Of a stretch of DNA of 47,978 bases, positions 1 to 8,218 are shown one piece after another. The stretch is from a virus. Within the stretch, counting starts at the first letter, position 1. Each line of letters starts with the position of its first letter. Both the position numbers and the translations under genes were made by a program. Below the pieces are notes generated by a model. The model worked only from the letters and a program-made list of their open reading frames with translations. It ran no database searches and was not told the DNA's origin. Location: IMG/VR virus record IMGVR_UViG_3300009506_000292, positions 1 to 47,978 of that record. The stretch is one strand, 5' to 3'.

Positions 1-144
1 GATATTCCAGAACTTCAGGGAATGAAGTCAGCGTTGCTTTCTGGAGACCCAGAGAAGATTGCTACAGCAGCCATGTCGGCAGACGCAAAGAAGGGTTTCA
101 AGATCCACCGCAGCCGCGAGTTCTTCAACCCCGAGTCGAACGAG
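1..144. repeat. Terminal direct repeat, copy 1
   Basis: The first 144 bases are identical to the last 144 (47835-47978). An open reading frame continues in frame across the join, so the contig closes into a circle of 47,834 bp. The repeat may be an assembly overlap of a circular or permuted genome rather than a true short terminal repeat; it lies inside a coding gene, which favours the former. Confidence 0.95.
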
Positions 145-990
145 GTCAAGGATCTTGACTCTCTGCTCGACTACTGGAAGAAGCGCGGTGATCCGATCAC
201 ATCTACCGACGAGTTGCGCGAGAAGCGTGGTCAGTCTCCGCTCGAGATTCGCGGGAAAGATGACCTAGCCGACGTGCTCGACTTCAACCCGGCTTGGGCG
301 AAACAGCACAAGATTACTACGAAGCCGATTGCCGAGAAGAAGGAATTGCTGCGCCCAGCCAAGGAGCTTGAGCGAGAGTACAAGGACAAGTACAGCGATC
401 CCTACGAGGACGACTTCGGGAACATCGTTCAGAAGAACCTGACTACTGGAGAGATCAAGATCAAGCAGAAGAGTGAGGCAGAGGACAGTGGTCCCAAGCT
501 GAATCTCGTCTTGTCTCTGAAGGATCAATTCCAGAAGCAGAGCAAGGATTACGAAGCGATTGAGAAGACATTCGCGAACGCACAGGAAGCTGTGAATCTG
601 TACGCTTCTGGAGGACCCGGGTCTAAGCAGGCGTGGCAGGCATTGAATGTCATGTTCCAAAGGACGATCGATCCTACATCTGTCGTCAGAGAGAGCGAGT
701 TCGCCAGAACGGAAGGGTTCCAGAGTTATCTCGATAGAGTCAAATTGAATATCGAGAGAATGAAAACAGGAGAGGCGACACCCGATCTCGTCCAAGAGGT
801 GTTTGAGAACATTAAGGCACTTAGGAACGCCGCCCAGGACGGCCAAGCCAGAAGAGTCAAGAATTACGAAGCAATTGCAACGGAATACAAGATCAATCCG
901 TGGCTCATAACTGGAGCCGTGAAGCCTCCAGAGACGAAGTATCGAATCAATCCAGAAACCAAGAAGCGCGAAAAATGGGTGCCTGAATAA
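1..990 (+). CDS. Internal/ejection-type virion protein, C-terminal part (split by the contig join)
   Basis: This is the 3' part of a 678-residue protein whose start is at 46788 near the other end of the window; base 1 is the first base of a codon in that frame. The visible part is charged, helical and lysine/glutamate-rich, with no membrane segment or catalytic motif. It stops with TAA at 988-990, and the next gene starts on the last A of that stop. Its place after the tail fibre and a glutamine-rich helical protein, and before another large helical protein, matches where podoviruses keep internal core or DNA-ejection proteins (T7 gp14-gp16 type). That role is inferred from position and composition, not from a recognised domain. 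Confidence 0.75.
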   Translation, partial: DIPELQGMKSALLSGDPEKIATAAMSADAKKGFKIHRSREFFNPESNEVKDLDSLLDYWKKRGDPITSTDELREKRGQSPLEIRGKDDLADVLDFNPAWAKQHKITTKPIAEKKELLRPAKELEREYKDKYSDPYEDDFGNIVQKNLTTGEIKIKQKSEAEDSGPKLNLVLSLKDQFQKQSKDYEAIEKTFANAQEAVNLYASGGPGSKQAWQALNVMFQRTIDPTSVVRESEFARTEGFQSYLDRVKLNIERMKTGEATPDLVQEVFENIKALRNAAQDGQARRVKNYEAIATEYKINPWLITGAVKPPETKYRINPETKKREKWVPE

Positions 991-2870
991 TGCCGTGGGA
1001 AGAGATCACAGAAGACGAGTGGAGAGATGCCGGTCTTCCGGAGATGGATCTCACTACTGGACCCGAGACTGGAGTCGGTGTTCCGCAAGAAGCACTGGAC
1101 ATGCAGAGGGAGGGGTTCACGAAGGAGGATTGGGCCAGGCTCGGGATCGAGGGAGGTCTCGGGATTCTAGCTGTCGCTGCAAGTAGAGGAACCGTTTCTC
1201 CTGCAATCGCATCTAGGATACCTCAAGCAATCCCAATTCTGTCGAAAGCCGCTCCGGCCATTTCGAGGATGATCCCCGCTGCCGTCGGTGAGGCGACCGG
1301 TTCTCTTGTATCCGAAACCTTCGACCCGAGCGAATCTCCGGTTGCGCGAGCAGCCAAGACCGGTGCTGTTGCCGCAGTAGGAGAGGGAGTCATCGGTCCT
1401 GCTATTGGGAAGCTGGCCGAGGGTGCTGGTCATCTAGGGCGTTTGGTAGAAGGCGGGAAAGAATACGTCCAAGAGGCGCTCGGGGCTGGGCTGTCACCGT
1501 CTGTTGGAAGGGCTTCCAAGAATCGCCTATTCGACATTGTGGAGGCAATCGGAGAATCATCATTCTTGGGAGGAGGAAAAATTGCTAAGAACGTAGACAA
1601 CGTGAAGGATTTCTACGAAGGTCTGATTAAAAGCTTTGTCGATACATTCCGAGGTGCAGCTTCTAAAGAGGCGATAGAGGATCTGGCAAGAGAGTCAATC
1701 GAAAAAAGCGCAGATGCCTGGAAGGCAACAGGAAAGTCCCTTTACAACGAGATGGATGAGGCCGTTGCTACTCTGCCTAGCCGGAAAGTAAAGAAAGTTG
1801 TAGGCAAGGAAATTCAGACTGTCGGAGAGATACCAAGGGGAGGGGTTGACATAGAACCTCTCTTGAAGAGGATCGAGGAAGCAAAGAAGCGTGGGCTTGA
1901 TCCTTCCGCTGCGAACAGGATCTCTCGTTTGGTAAAGAACCGAGTTGCGGAATTCGGATTCGAGAACAAGATTCCATTTGCTTTGGCTCACGAAATTCGA
2001 TCTGAGTTTCTTGGTATCGGTAGGCAATCTCAAGCCCTCATCTCAACGAAGGCCCCGGCTCTTGGTAAGGAACTTGCAGGGGTTCTCGACGACGCGATGG
2101 AGAAAGCAGCTAAGGAAGCAGGCGGTGATATTTACGACCTCTGGAGAAAAGCAGACGCATTTTGGAAGGAAGGCGCAGATGTCTACAACTCATCTATTAT
2201 TAAGGCGCTGACAAAGCGCGAGCCGCAATCCGTCTTCAGGGCGTTACAGAGCGCAGATCCCAGGGTAATCAGGAGAGTCAGAAAAACGATCAATGATGAA
2301 AAACTCTGGGAGAACATTCAGGGAGAGTTTCTGTTCGACTTGCTAGAGAAGTCTGCTGGAGAAACGGAGGAATTGGTAGCAAAGAAGCTTGCCAACAGAC
2401 TTCGTAGCATCAAAGATCCAGTGATGAATGAGATGTTCTCTCCTGAGCAGATCCAAAGGCTAAGAACTCTCGTCCGCTCGAACATCATAGCCCAGGGTGA
2501 TATCGGTCAAGGAATTCCTGGACGCATCTTTATCCAGTTGAAACAGGCCGGCGCATGGGGTCAGGCCGGTGCCCTTGTTATCGGACATAGCGCAGGTATG
2601 AGCAAAATGGGGATCGCAGCGATCATTGTCGGACCTGATCTCGCCGCTCGCTTGTTCCAGAACAAGGCGTTCATCAAGTGGGCGACGCTTGGAGGGAAGT
2701 TCAAGCCTGGAACGAAACAGGCGATCAACGCCGTCTCCCAGATGTTCGCCATAGCCATTGCAGAGGGAGCCGGAACCCTCGACGCCAGCGAATACGATTG
2801 GCGTTCTACTCAGCGCCCGAAATCTCTACGGCCGGCCACGTTCTACGGGCCTACCGTCTCGGAACAATAG
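990..2870 (+). CDS. Large helical virion protein, probable internal/DNA-ejection protein
   Basis: A 626-residue protein whose ATG shares one base with the preceding stop, so it is translationally coupled. The N-terminal 50 residues are acidic. Residues about 55-150 are rich in alanine, glycine and isoleucine and could form membrane-active helices. The middle is a long charged helical region, and near residues 525-565 there is another hydrophobic glycine/alanine stretch. Such mixed helical and amphipathic makeup is typical of podovirus internal core proteins that form the ejection channel. No lytic transglycosylase motif is visible. I do not recognise the family; the function is inferred from context. 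Confidence 0.75.
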   Translation: MPWEEITEDEWRDAGLPEMDLTTGPETGVGVPQEALDMQREGFTKEDWARLGIEGGLGILAVAASRGTVSPAIASRIPQAIPILSKAAPAISRMIPAAVGEATGSLVSETFDPSESPVARAAKTGAVAAVGEGVIGPAIGKLAEGAGHLGRLVEGGKEYVQEALGAGLSPSVGRASKNRLFDIVEAIGESSFLGGGKIAKNVDNVKDFYEGLIKSFVDTFRGAASKEAIEDLARESIEKSADAWKATGKSLYNEMDEAVATLPSRKVKKVVGKEIQTVGEIPRGGVDIEPLLKRIEEAKKRGLDPSAANRISRLVKNRVAEFGFENKIPFALAHEIRSEFLGIGRQSQALISTKAPALGKELAGVLDDAMEKAAKEAGGDIYDLWRKADAFWKEGADVYNSSIIKALTKREPQSVFRALQSADPRVIRRVRKTINDEKLWENIQGEFLFDLLEKSAGETEELVAKKLANRLRSIKDPVMNEMFSPEQIQRLRTLVRSNIIAQGDIGQGIPGRIFIQLKQAGAWGQAGALVIGHSAGMSKMGIAAIIVGPDLAARLFQNKAFIKWATLGGKFKPGTKQAINAVSQMFAIAIAEGAGTLDASEYDWRSTQRPKSLRPATFYGPTVSEQ

Positions 2871-2878
2871 GAGCCACC

Positions 2879-4594
2879 ATGCGACGCTTCACAATCCTAC
2901 TCCTCTCTGTAATCTGCTTGGTGTTCTTGCCGAGCTATGTCATCAAGCGCGGGCCCAGCGGAGTGGACGGCGAGAAGGTACTTCAGCAGCTTTACGACCT
3001 GAAGTATTTCGCTGCCGTTCCGAACGAGAATTTCCGCAACCACTACTGGTTCTCGTCGTACAGCGGAAGTGATTCGAACCCATGCACCGAAGACCAGCCG
3101 TGTCAGACTCTCGGGTTCGCCAAGGATGTCTGTCTCGAATACACCCGCTGCACGTTTAAGGCTGGTGAGGTGTGGTCTCCGCTTGTGCTGACGATGGCGG
3201 AGAACTATGGGTATCAGGTAGGAGAAGGCGTAGATTGGAACGCTGGTGCAGATGTAGGTGTCGTAATCGGTGTTGATCCAGAAAACAAAATCATCGTTGT
3301 TAGGGAAGTAAGCGGAGCTGGTACAGACCCAGAAGCAGCGGACGAGGTTATCACGATAGATAATCGGATTACCGGTACTGTTTCGGGAGTGACAGATACC
3401 CTCGGAACCGGCTGGGAAGACCGTATCGACATGGACTGTACGGCTGGGGAGCTGTGCGAACTATGGGAGGGGGAGTCCTACGAGAACCCTCCGATTTTCG
3501 ATTGCAATGAGGCGCGAGAAGCTGCTGGTGCGAACTTGGGAATCTTCTCATGGGGGAATGTTGGAGACCTCGGAGTTGCAGCCCTGCAAAATGTTGTCGT
3601 TCAGTATTGCCCTGGCGATGCATTTATTCAGCAGAACGACGTGGATACCGTCTTTTTGAATGCGAATTGCAACAACGAGCACAATACAGCAGGTACGGCA
3701 TACAACTGCCTGACCAGCCACGTTACAGGGGATGTCATTTACATCAATGGTTCCATGTCTGGCCAACAGAACGGTGCGTCTGGTTCTCCGATAGCGCTTA
3801 CAAGTTCCGGGAATCATACGCTCATAAGCCAAGGGCACTTTCTCAGTCAAGGGAATCTGAATGGTACGGCTACCGTGCTCAGTCAAGACGCCGGATCTAC
3901 CACTATCGTCGGTCCATACATGCAAGTAGTTGCCGCTGCTGCCGAGAGCGAGAGGACCATAACTCTAAGCTCCAGTGGTGCAGCGGAGACGATCAACCTT
4001 ACGACATGCAGGACTACCATTAAGGGAGGATCGAATACTGCAACCTCTGATGCGATATCGACTGTGATTGCGGCAAGCTCTGCGATGAACATAAAACTGT
4101 TCGATACGACAATGGTAGACGGGAGCAGGGGAATCTCATGGTCATCTGATAATGGCACATTCTCGCTATTCGCGAGGGGCTTGCTGGTTTACACGTTCTC
4201 TGTCGCTAGCATCCGTGACACGAGCACCGATGTTACGACTGGTGTGACGGTTGATGTAGAGGGCGTCTATGAAGACGGCACATTCGTCGTTGAGGGAGGT
4301 GCTGCTACAAACAAGGCTGGAGTGGACGCGGGAGATGCTTCTGGATGGACGTTCTTCGATACGAACAGCTACGCATCGGATGGCGCAAACGAGCCGTGGG
4401 ATAACACGGCGGGTACTCTTGCAATGCCTCAGTATTCGATTCATCCAGAGTGCGGTGGGGCAACGGCACCAACATCCTGTTATGACGTATCCATTGGACC
4501 CTATAACTGCCAACTCTCTGCTCCCATTCCGTCATTCGTGACAGGTAACGCGATCTCCAACCTCGTTCTGCAAGGTAAGATCGGAGCCCGCTGA
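2879..4594 (+). CDS. Signal-peptide-bearing parallel beta-helix protein
   Basis: A 571-residue protein starting at ATG 2879, nine bases after the upstream stop and preceded by a GGAG-type site. Residues 1-20 are a basic start followed by a hydrophobic core (LLLSVICLVFLPSYV), which reads as a signal peptide or membrane anchor. From about residue 60 onward the sequence is a long run of short beta strands with N, S, T and G turns, as in right-handed parallel beta-helix proteins (tailspikes, pectate-lyase-like folds), with several cysteines. A beta-helix suits receptor or polysaccharide binding, but an N-terminal export signal is unusual for a virion protein. It could be a secreted depolymerase, a surface protein of the infected cell, or an anchored tailspike. 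No catalytic residues can be assigned. Confidence 0.7.
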   Translation: MRRFTILLLSVICLVFLPSYVIKRGPSGVDGEKVLQQLYDLKYFAAVPNENFRNHYWFSSYSGSDSNPCTEDQPCQTLGFAKDVCLEYTRCTFKAGEVWSPLVLTMAENYGYQVGEGVDWNAGADVGVVIGVDPENKIIVVREVSGAGTDPEAADEVITIDNRITGTVSGVTDTLGTGWEDRIDMDCTAGELCELWEGESYENPPIFDCNEAREAAGANLGIFSWGNVGDLGVAALQNVVVQYCPGDAFIQQNDVDTVFLNANCNNEHNTAGTAYNCLTSHVTGDVIYINGSMSGQQNGASGSPIALTSSGNHTLISQGHFLSQGNLNGTATVLSQDAGSTTIVGPYMQVVAAAAESERTITLSSSGAAETINLTTCRTTIKGGSNTATSDAISTVIAASSAMNIKLFDTTMVDGSRGISWSSDNGTFSLFARGLLVYTFSVASIRDTSTDVTTGVTVDVEGVYEDGTFVVEGGAATNKAGVDAGDASGWTFFDTNSYASDGANEPWDNTAGTLAMPQYSIHPECGGATAPTSCYDVSIGPYNCQLSAPIPSFVTGNAISNLVLQGKIGAR

Positions 4595-4639
4595 TGCACG
4601 ACCTGACTTCCCTCATCGAGACGCTCTATTGGAGAACGA

Positions 4640-5077
4640 ATGCCCAATCCTGACCCGAGCAGCATCCATCAGCACATGGTTCTAGTCGAGCGCGGCCTAG
4701 AGTACCTCGGGCTGTTCTTCGGTGGTCTGTTTGGTCACAAGGGATACCTAGCGATTCGGGAGAAGCGTGCGAACGGAAATGGGAATGGCAAGAACGGCAA
4801 GGCGGCCTTAGCCGATGTCGTGAATGCTGTTCGGAAGCTAGAGAACGCGATCCGGGATGAAGGTGACCAGACGCGCGATGCGATCTTCGAGGACGGCGAC
4901 AGGACTCGGGAATCGCTCATCAAGACTCAGGACGTGATACGCGGTGCCCATGATAAGACTATCGAATCCATCGAGCGGGCATCCGAGAAGCAGCTTTCCA
5001 TCTGCCAGTCTCAGGTACTTCGTGCTGAGGCTGGGCTGAAGGACTTGCAGGAGTTGAGGAGAGAATCAGGGAAATGA
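4640..5077 (+). CDS. Small protein with hydrophobic segment and coiled coil, lysis region
   Basis: A 145-residue protein. A hydrophobic stretch near residues 20-38 (LEYLGLFFGGLFGHKGYLAI) is followed by an N/G/K linker and then a long heptad-like helix to the C-terminus with many E, R, D and I residues. It sits directly upstream of the endolysin group and overlaps the next small gene by four bases (ATGA). It may be a membrane-associated lysis or tail accessory protein; no family is recognised. Confidence 0.65.
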   Translation: MPNPDPSSIHQHMVLVERGLEYLGLFFGGLFGHKGYLAIREKRANGNGNGKNGKAALADVVNAVRKLENAIRDEGDQTRDAIFEDGDRTRESLIKTQDVIRGAHDKTIESIERASEKQLSICQSQVLRAEAGLKDLQELRRESGK

Positions 5078-5223
5078 CCTGGCAGCGCATCGCAGCGGTG
5101 ATCGTGGCCCTCGGGTCAATCGCCACGGCCTGCGCTGAGCTGTCCGATCGGTACTCGGTCGAGATCCACGTCTCCCGCGTCTGGGGCGTGGACGAGGCCC
5201 TGCCTGAGAGGCTGACCCGATGA
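5074..5223 (+). CDS. Small exported or lipoprotein-like peptide
   Basis: A 49-residue product beginning with ATGA overlap on the upstream gene and ending with ATGA overlap on the endolysin gene. It opens with a hydrophobic segment (IAAVIVALGSIATAC) that ends in a cysteine, reminiscent of a lipoprotein signal although the lipobox is imperfect. The remainder is short and polar. The tight coupling on both sides argues that it is real. Function unknown. Confidence 0.55.
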   Translation: MTWQRIAAVIVALGSIATACAELSDRYSVEIHVSRVWGVDEALPERLTR

Positions 5224-5651
5224 GCGATATTCCGTGGCTGGATGTGGCTTGGAGGTATCTCGGGGTGGGCGAGATCCCAGGCCCAGCGGACAGCCCGGAC
5301 GTTCTCCGCTTCCATGCTTCGGTCGATGCCGCTGGGGCCGGCGACGACGTGGCCTGGTGCTCCGCCTTCGTGAACTCCTGCATGGAGGAGGCCGGGCTCG
5401 AGGGCACCGACAGCCGGGCGGCCCGGTCCTGGCTGGCCTGGGGGGTGCCGCTGACGGAGCCCCGGTACGGCTGCGTCTGCGTCCTCTGGAGGGGCAGCCC
5501 GGACTCGTGGAAGGGCCATGTGGGCCTCTGGATCGACGAGGTAGGGGACGAGATCGTCCTGCTGGGCGGGAACCAGGGGAACCGGGTGGGGGTGGCCCGT
5601 TACCCCAAGAGCCGCGTTCTGGGCTATAGGTGGTGTGATGGCGAAGTCTGA
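5220..5651 (+). CDS. Endolysin, NlpC/P60-like (TIGR02594-type) peptidoglycan hydrolase
   Basis: A 143-residue single-domain enzyme. The N-terminus PWLDVAWRYLGVGEIPGP is the usual opening of the TIGR02594 family. The expected catalytic triad is visible: Cys47 in AWCSAFVNSC, His100 in KGHVGLW and Asn118 in LLGGNQGN. Related proteins cut peptide bonds in peptidoglycan, so this is the probable lysis enzyme. There is no signal peptide, so it should need a holin; holin-like genes follow immediately. Its GTG/ATG-rich end overlaps the next gene by 14 bases. Confidence 0.85.
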   Translation: MSDIPWLDVAWRYLGVGEIPGPADSPDVLRFHASVDAAGAGDDVAWCSAFVNSCMEEAGLEGTDSRAARSWLAWGVPLTEPRYGCVCVLWRGSPDSWKGHVGLWIDEVGDEIVLLGGNQGNRVGVARYPKSRVLGYRWCDGEV

Positions 5652-5955
5652 GCTGAAGAAGCAGCTAGGCGATCAGGCCCTTCACGCCCTCTGGGGAGGG
5701 GCCACCGGGGCGCTCCCCTTCGTGGCCGGCTGGGGCCTCGGGAGCACCGGGTTCGCCGTGGCAACGGTCTTCGTGATCGGCAGTCTCGCCGTCTGGATGC
5801 GGCGCGAGTACCGCCAGTGGACCGATCCGGACCACCCTGGCGCGCACCTACTCTGGCCCGGAGCTCCAGAATGGCTAGACCCTGCGCTGGACTCGCTGGT
5901 GTATTTCGTCTCGTTCATCGCGGCCGGCTGGGCGGCGGGCACGTGGATTCCATAG
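5638..5955 (+). CDS. Probable holin-like membrane protein
   Basis: A 105-residue protein with hydrophobic segments at roughly residues 18-33, 37-53 and 86-104, which could be two or three membrane spans. I chose ATG 5638 over the adjacent in-frame GTG 5635. Position straight after the endolysin and before a second small membrane protein fits a holin or antiholin. Holins are too diverse to assign by sequence, so the role is inferred from topology and neighbours. Confidence 0.65.
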   Translation: MAKSELKKQLGDQALHALWGGATGALPFVAGWGLGSTGFAVATVFVIGSLAVWMRREYRQWTDPDHPGAHLLWPGAPEWLDPALDSLVYFVSFIAAGWAAGTWIP

Positions 5956-5965
5956 GAGACTTGGC

Positions 5966-6139
5966 ATGAAGAACAAGTGGACGACGATTGGGGGGCTCGT
6001 AGCGGCTATCGGAGCCATGGCTACGTTGCTCGGGAAGTGGATGAGCGGTGGTGGACTCAGCGGTGAGGAGATGACCGTGGCGATCGGCCTGCTCGGCGCT
6101 GCGATTGCTGGCCTCAAGGGCGCAGACGGATCGCTTTAG
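5966..6139 (+). CDS. Small two-segment membrane protein, holin/antiholin candidate
   Basis: A 57-residue product at ATG 5966 preceded by TAGGAGACTTGGC, a good ribosome site. Two hydrophobic glycine/alanine-rich segments (TTIGGLVAAIGAMATLLG and VAIGLLGAAIAGLKG) surround a short GGGLSGEE turn. It lies between the holin-like gene and the spanin pair. Its stop is followed without a gap by the GTG of the next gene. It is a second candidate holin or a regulator of lysis timing. Confidence 0.65.
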   Translation: MKNKWTTIGGLVAAIGAMATLLGKWMSGGGLSGEEMTVAIGLLGAAIAGLKGADGSL

Positions 6140-6355
6140 GTGACCGCCGCACTAGGCCCGATCGCGATGTGGGTCGTCATCGGCTTGCTGGTAGCCGGGG
6201 GTGCCTACTTCGTCTATCGCAAGCTGGTGAGCGGGGCGGTCGCTAAGGACGATCTGAAAGAGGTCGAGAAGGTGATCCAACGGCAGGAGAAGTTTGATGA
6301 GAAGATGGCTGAGCCTGTTCCTACTGGCGACGATGCTATCGACCGGCTGCCTTAG
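6140..6355 (+). CDS. Inner-membrane spanin-like protein (Rz-like)
   Basis: A 71-residue protein starting at GTG 6140, flush with the upstream stop. One N-terminal membrane segment (IAMWVVIGLLVAGGAYFVY) is followed by a charged helical stretch (KDDLKEVEKVIQRQEKFDEK), the layout of a short i-spanin. The downstream lipoprotein gene starts inside this gene in another frame, as for Rz/Rz1 pairs. The family call rests on topology and architecture rather than on conserved residues. Confidence 0.55.
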   Translation: MTAALGPIAMWVVIGLLVAGGAYFVYRKLVSGAVAKDDLKEVEKVIQRQEKFDEKMAEPVPTGDDAIDRLP

Positions 6356-6503
6356 CATCAACGTCGGGAAGCCTCCACCTTGCCCTCATTGGAGCGATGC
6401 CGCTCGGGAAGAGGCGCGCGACGCGATCAAGGGCCGCCCAGCGCTGGAGCACGAACTTGGTCGCTGGGCTCTTTACTGTGAAGGCATTGACGAGATGCGC
6501 TAG
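6297..6503 (+). CDS. Outer-membrane lipoprotein spanin-like protein (Rz1-like)
   Basis: A 68-residue protein in a different frame from the preceding gene and overlapping its last 59 bases. The start MRRWLSLFLLATMLSTGC is a lipoprotein signal ending at a lipobox-like cysteine, followed by a short region with prolines (GKPPPCPHW), as in many o-spanins. Paired with the membrane protein it overlaps, it would bridge inner and outer membranes at lysis and so implies a Gram-negative host. Its TAG stop shares the four bases CTAG with the stop of the convergent minus-strand gene. Confidence 0.6.
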   Translation: MRRWLSLFLLATMLSTGCLSINVGKPPPCPHWSDAAREEARDAIKGRPALEHELGRWALYCEGIDEMR

Positions 6504-6685
6504 TCCTGCTGCTCCATCCACTCGATCGCGCGGTTGAGCCAGTCACGGAGTCTACGGAGTTCTTTCAGCGTAAGGTAGACCGAGCAGATACGAGCTCCGC
6601 ATCTCAGGTAAGCCAGATCCCCGAACCTTCTCCCGTCAATGGTGAATTCCTTCGGCTTCTTCGGCTTCCTAACCTTCTTCGCCAT
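6500..6685 (-). CDS. Small basic hypothetical protein
   Basis: A 61-residue product starting at the ATG at 6685, seven bases after an AAGGAG site. The N-terminus is very basic (AKKVRKPKKPKEF), then a central CGARIC pair and a C-terminal amphipathic helix (LKELRRLRDWLNRAIEWMEQ). It could bind nucleic acid. It is the last gene of the minus block and converges on the spanin gene with overlapping stops. Confidence 0.6.
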   Translation of the reverse strand: MAKKVRKPKKPKEFTIDGRRFGDLAYLRCGARICSVYLTLKELRRLRDWLNRAIEWMEQQD

Positions 6686-6791
6686 CGCTCGGCTCCTTGT
6701 CGGTCTCAACCATACGCTTAAGCATCCGTATTGAAAACCAGTTGTGTACAAGCAGCAGCATTATGATAATCATCTCTCCGTGTGAAATCAT
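6669..6791 (-). CDS. Single-span membrane mini-protein
   Basis: A 40-residue product. It overlaps the upstream stop as ATGA and has an AAGGAG-type site inside the upstream gene's end. Residues 7-20 (MIIIMLLLVHNWFS) form one hydrophobic span and the tail is charged (ETDKEPSDGEEG). It is one of several tiny one-span proteins in the minus-strand blocks. Function unknown. Confidence 0.6.
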   Translation of the reverse strand: MISHGEMIIIMLLLVHNWFSIRMLKRMVETDKEPSDGEEG

Positions 6792-7321
6792 CTCGGCTCC
6801 TTGAGTGCGGCGCGGAGTTCTGCTGTTGCGTCTTCGCAGAGTGAACAAAGAGGACACGTCATCGCCTTCATGAAGGCCATAACGAGTTTCTCGTTCTGCC
6901 TAAATACCGTATATCTGTTTCGTTCTATATCGGTATCTTTTAAAGCTCTAAAATCTCCAAGCAGCAAACTGTACTGTCCTCCCCACTCCTCTGTCTTGGA
7001 AATACAGGTATCAATACCTATCTCTCGACCGCGCTTCAATGTGAGTTCGAGTTCGTCTGCCCGAATACGAGCCCCGGCATCACGCGCCGCATCCCGCTCG
7101 CCCTCCACCTCGGCGAGGCGGGAGCGGAGAGTGCGGATCTCGTCGGCGGAGTCATCTAGGCGCTCCTGCAATTCCGTTAGATCGCACGCATCACCGTCTC
7201 TGGTCTGCCCATCCTCATCATGCCACCAGATCATTTCCCCGGTTGCCTTATTGAGACACCCATCTTGCGGCAGTCCGCATCTAGGACATTCACGTTTCTC
7301 GTAGTGTTTTACGTCACTCAT
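6788..7321 (-). CDS. Zinc-ribbon and coiled-coil hypothetical protein
   Basis: A 177-residue protein. A CPRCGLPQDGC knot near residues 12-22 looks like an N-terminal zinc-binding element, and a C-terminal MTCPLCSLC gives a second pair. Between them is a long coiled coil (LQERLDDSADEIRTLRSRLA onward). Phages often carry such proteins in early or accessory blocks, but no role is assigned. It overlaps the MazG-like gene upstream by eight bases. Confidence 0.65.
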   Translation of the reverse strand: MSDVKHYEKRECPRCGLPQDGCLNKATGEMIWWHDEDGQTRDGDACDLTELQERLDDSADEIRTLRSRLAEVEGERDAARDAGARIRADELELTLKRGREIGIDTCISKTEEWGGQYSLLLGDFRALKDTDIERNRYTVFRQNEKLVMAFMKAMTCPLCSLCEDATAELRAALKEPR

Positions 7322-7829
7322 GCCGCTCCTTCAGCGCGCGAAGATGTGATGTCTCTGGGTCAGATTTCCAATCTCGCTGCTTTACTTCATTCCAGGTCTT
7401 TTTGAGAATTTCGGCAATATCCCATCCACGCGCTGAGGCGTAGTCGCAGAGGAACACGATTATATCTGCAACAGCATCTTTCGCGTTCTCTTCATGCCCT
7501 TCCAACATCCTAATGCCCTGTTCTTGCTTCAGATGGGAATGAGCAAGTTCTCCAAGTTCCTCGACCGCACCCAATAGCGGATAATAACTTGGTCTATTAC
7601 CGAAATTATGAGCGACCCACGAACGCTGCTCACGCTGAACAGTCCTAAGCACGTCCTCCTCCCGCGCCTTCTCGGCGGCGGCGTGCTCGGCTTGGCGGAT
7701 AGCGTCATCTATCAAGGCGATGAGGAGGGGCACCTCTACAGCCAGCCCTTCAGAATCCTTCGACGCCTCGTAGACAATATCCTCTCCCGTCATAGGCATC
7801 TCCGCGCTCATCGGCTCGCTCATTCGCAT
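7314..7829 (-). CDS. MazG-like nucleotide pyrophosphohydrolase
   Basis: A protein of up to 171 residues. Its C-terminal half carries the all-alpha NTP pyrophosphatase pattern: an EExxE-like helix (LLGAVEELGELAHSHLKQ) and a later acidic helix (NAKDAVADIIVFLCDY) that together would hold magnesium. Such enzymes hydrolyse (d)NTPs or alarmones, and phage versions are thought to tune nucleotide pools or starvation signalling. The in-frame ATG at 7823 has better spacing to GGAGG than the first ATG at 7829, so the true start may be two codons later. The N-terminal third is an acidic helical extension. Confidence 0.75.
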   Translation of the reverse strand: MRMSEPMSAEMPMTGEDIVYEASKDSEGLAVEVPLLIALIDDAIRQAEHAAAEKAREEDVLRTVQREQRSWVAHNFGNRPSYYPLLGAVEELGELAHSHLKQEQGIRMLEGHEENAKDAVADIIVFLCDYASARGWDIAEILKKTWNEVKQRDWKSDPETSHLRALKERHE

Positions 7830-7855
7830 CTCCCTCCGTTCACGCCGAGCGTAGG

Positions 7856-8218
7856 CTACTCACACAAGACCGGGGTTCCCGGCGTAGCCGATACCTCGCT
7901 CCATGGACCGTAATTCTCCTCTCCCCAGCCTCGGCGAGCGCGCACCTTCACGCAGTCATTCGGGCCTGCCGGAAGCGTCACCTCGCAGTCTGGGGTGAGA
8001 GCGAAGAATTCCTTCCACTCGATGCACGGGAAGAGAGAGACGGCCCAGATGTACCCGGTAACGGGCCCGGTGGCAGGAGCGCAGCGCCATTTGTGCTGCG
8101 GAGCGTTTCGGAGGTCGTCGAGGTAGGACTGGGGCCACGCGGGGCGCGCAGCCAGGGCGATGAACCCGAGCAGGAACGCCACGGCGATGGCGAGACCGAG
8201 GTTGACTTTGCGGATCAT
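7856..8218 (-). CDS. Secreted hypothetical protein with signal peptide
   Basis: A 120-residue protein opening with a basic start and a hydrophobic core (MIRKVNLGLAIAVAFLLGFI), probably cleaved near AARPAWPQ. The mature part has six cysteine-containing or aromatic beta segments and a C-terminal VRARRGWGEENYGPWSE stretch like the end strand of a fibronectin-III-type fold. It would be exported to the periplasm or envelope during infection. The role is unknown; superinfection exclusion or envelope modification are possibilities only. Confidence 0.6.
   Translation of the reverse strand: MIRKVNLGLAIAVAFLLGFIALAARPAWPQSYLDDLRNAPQHKWRCAPATGPVTGYIWAVSLFPCIEWKEFFALTPDCEVTLPAGPNDCVKVRARRGWGEENYGPWSEVSATPGTPVLCE

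Noticed and set aside
265-846. Minus-strand frame opposite the virion gene
   Set aside because: Shadow of the plus-strand protein, without a ribosome site or recognisable protein content.
4594-4653. A 19-codon frame between the beta-helix gene and the next gene
   Set aside because: Coupled to the upstream stop but too short and without protein-like features; it may be a leader, but I cannot support it.
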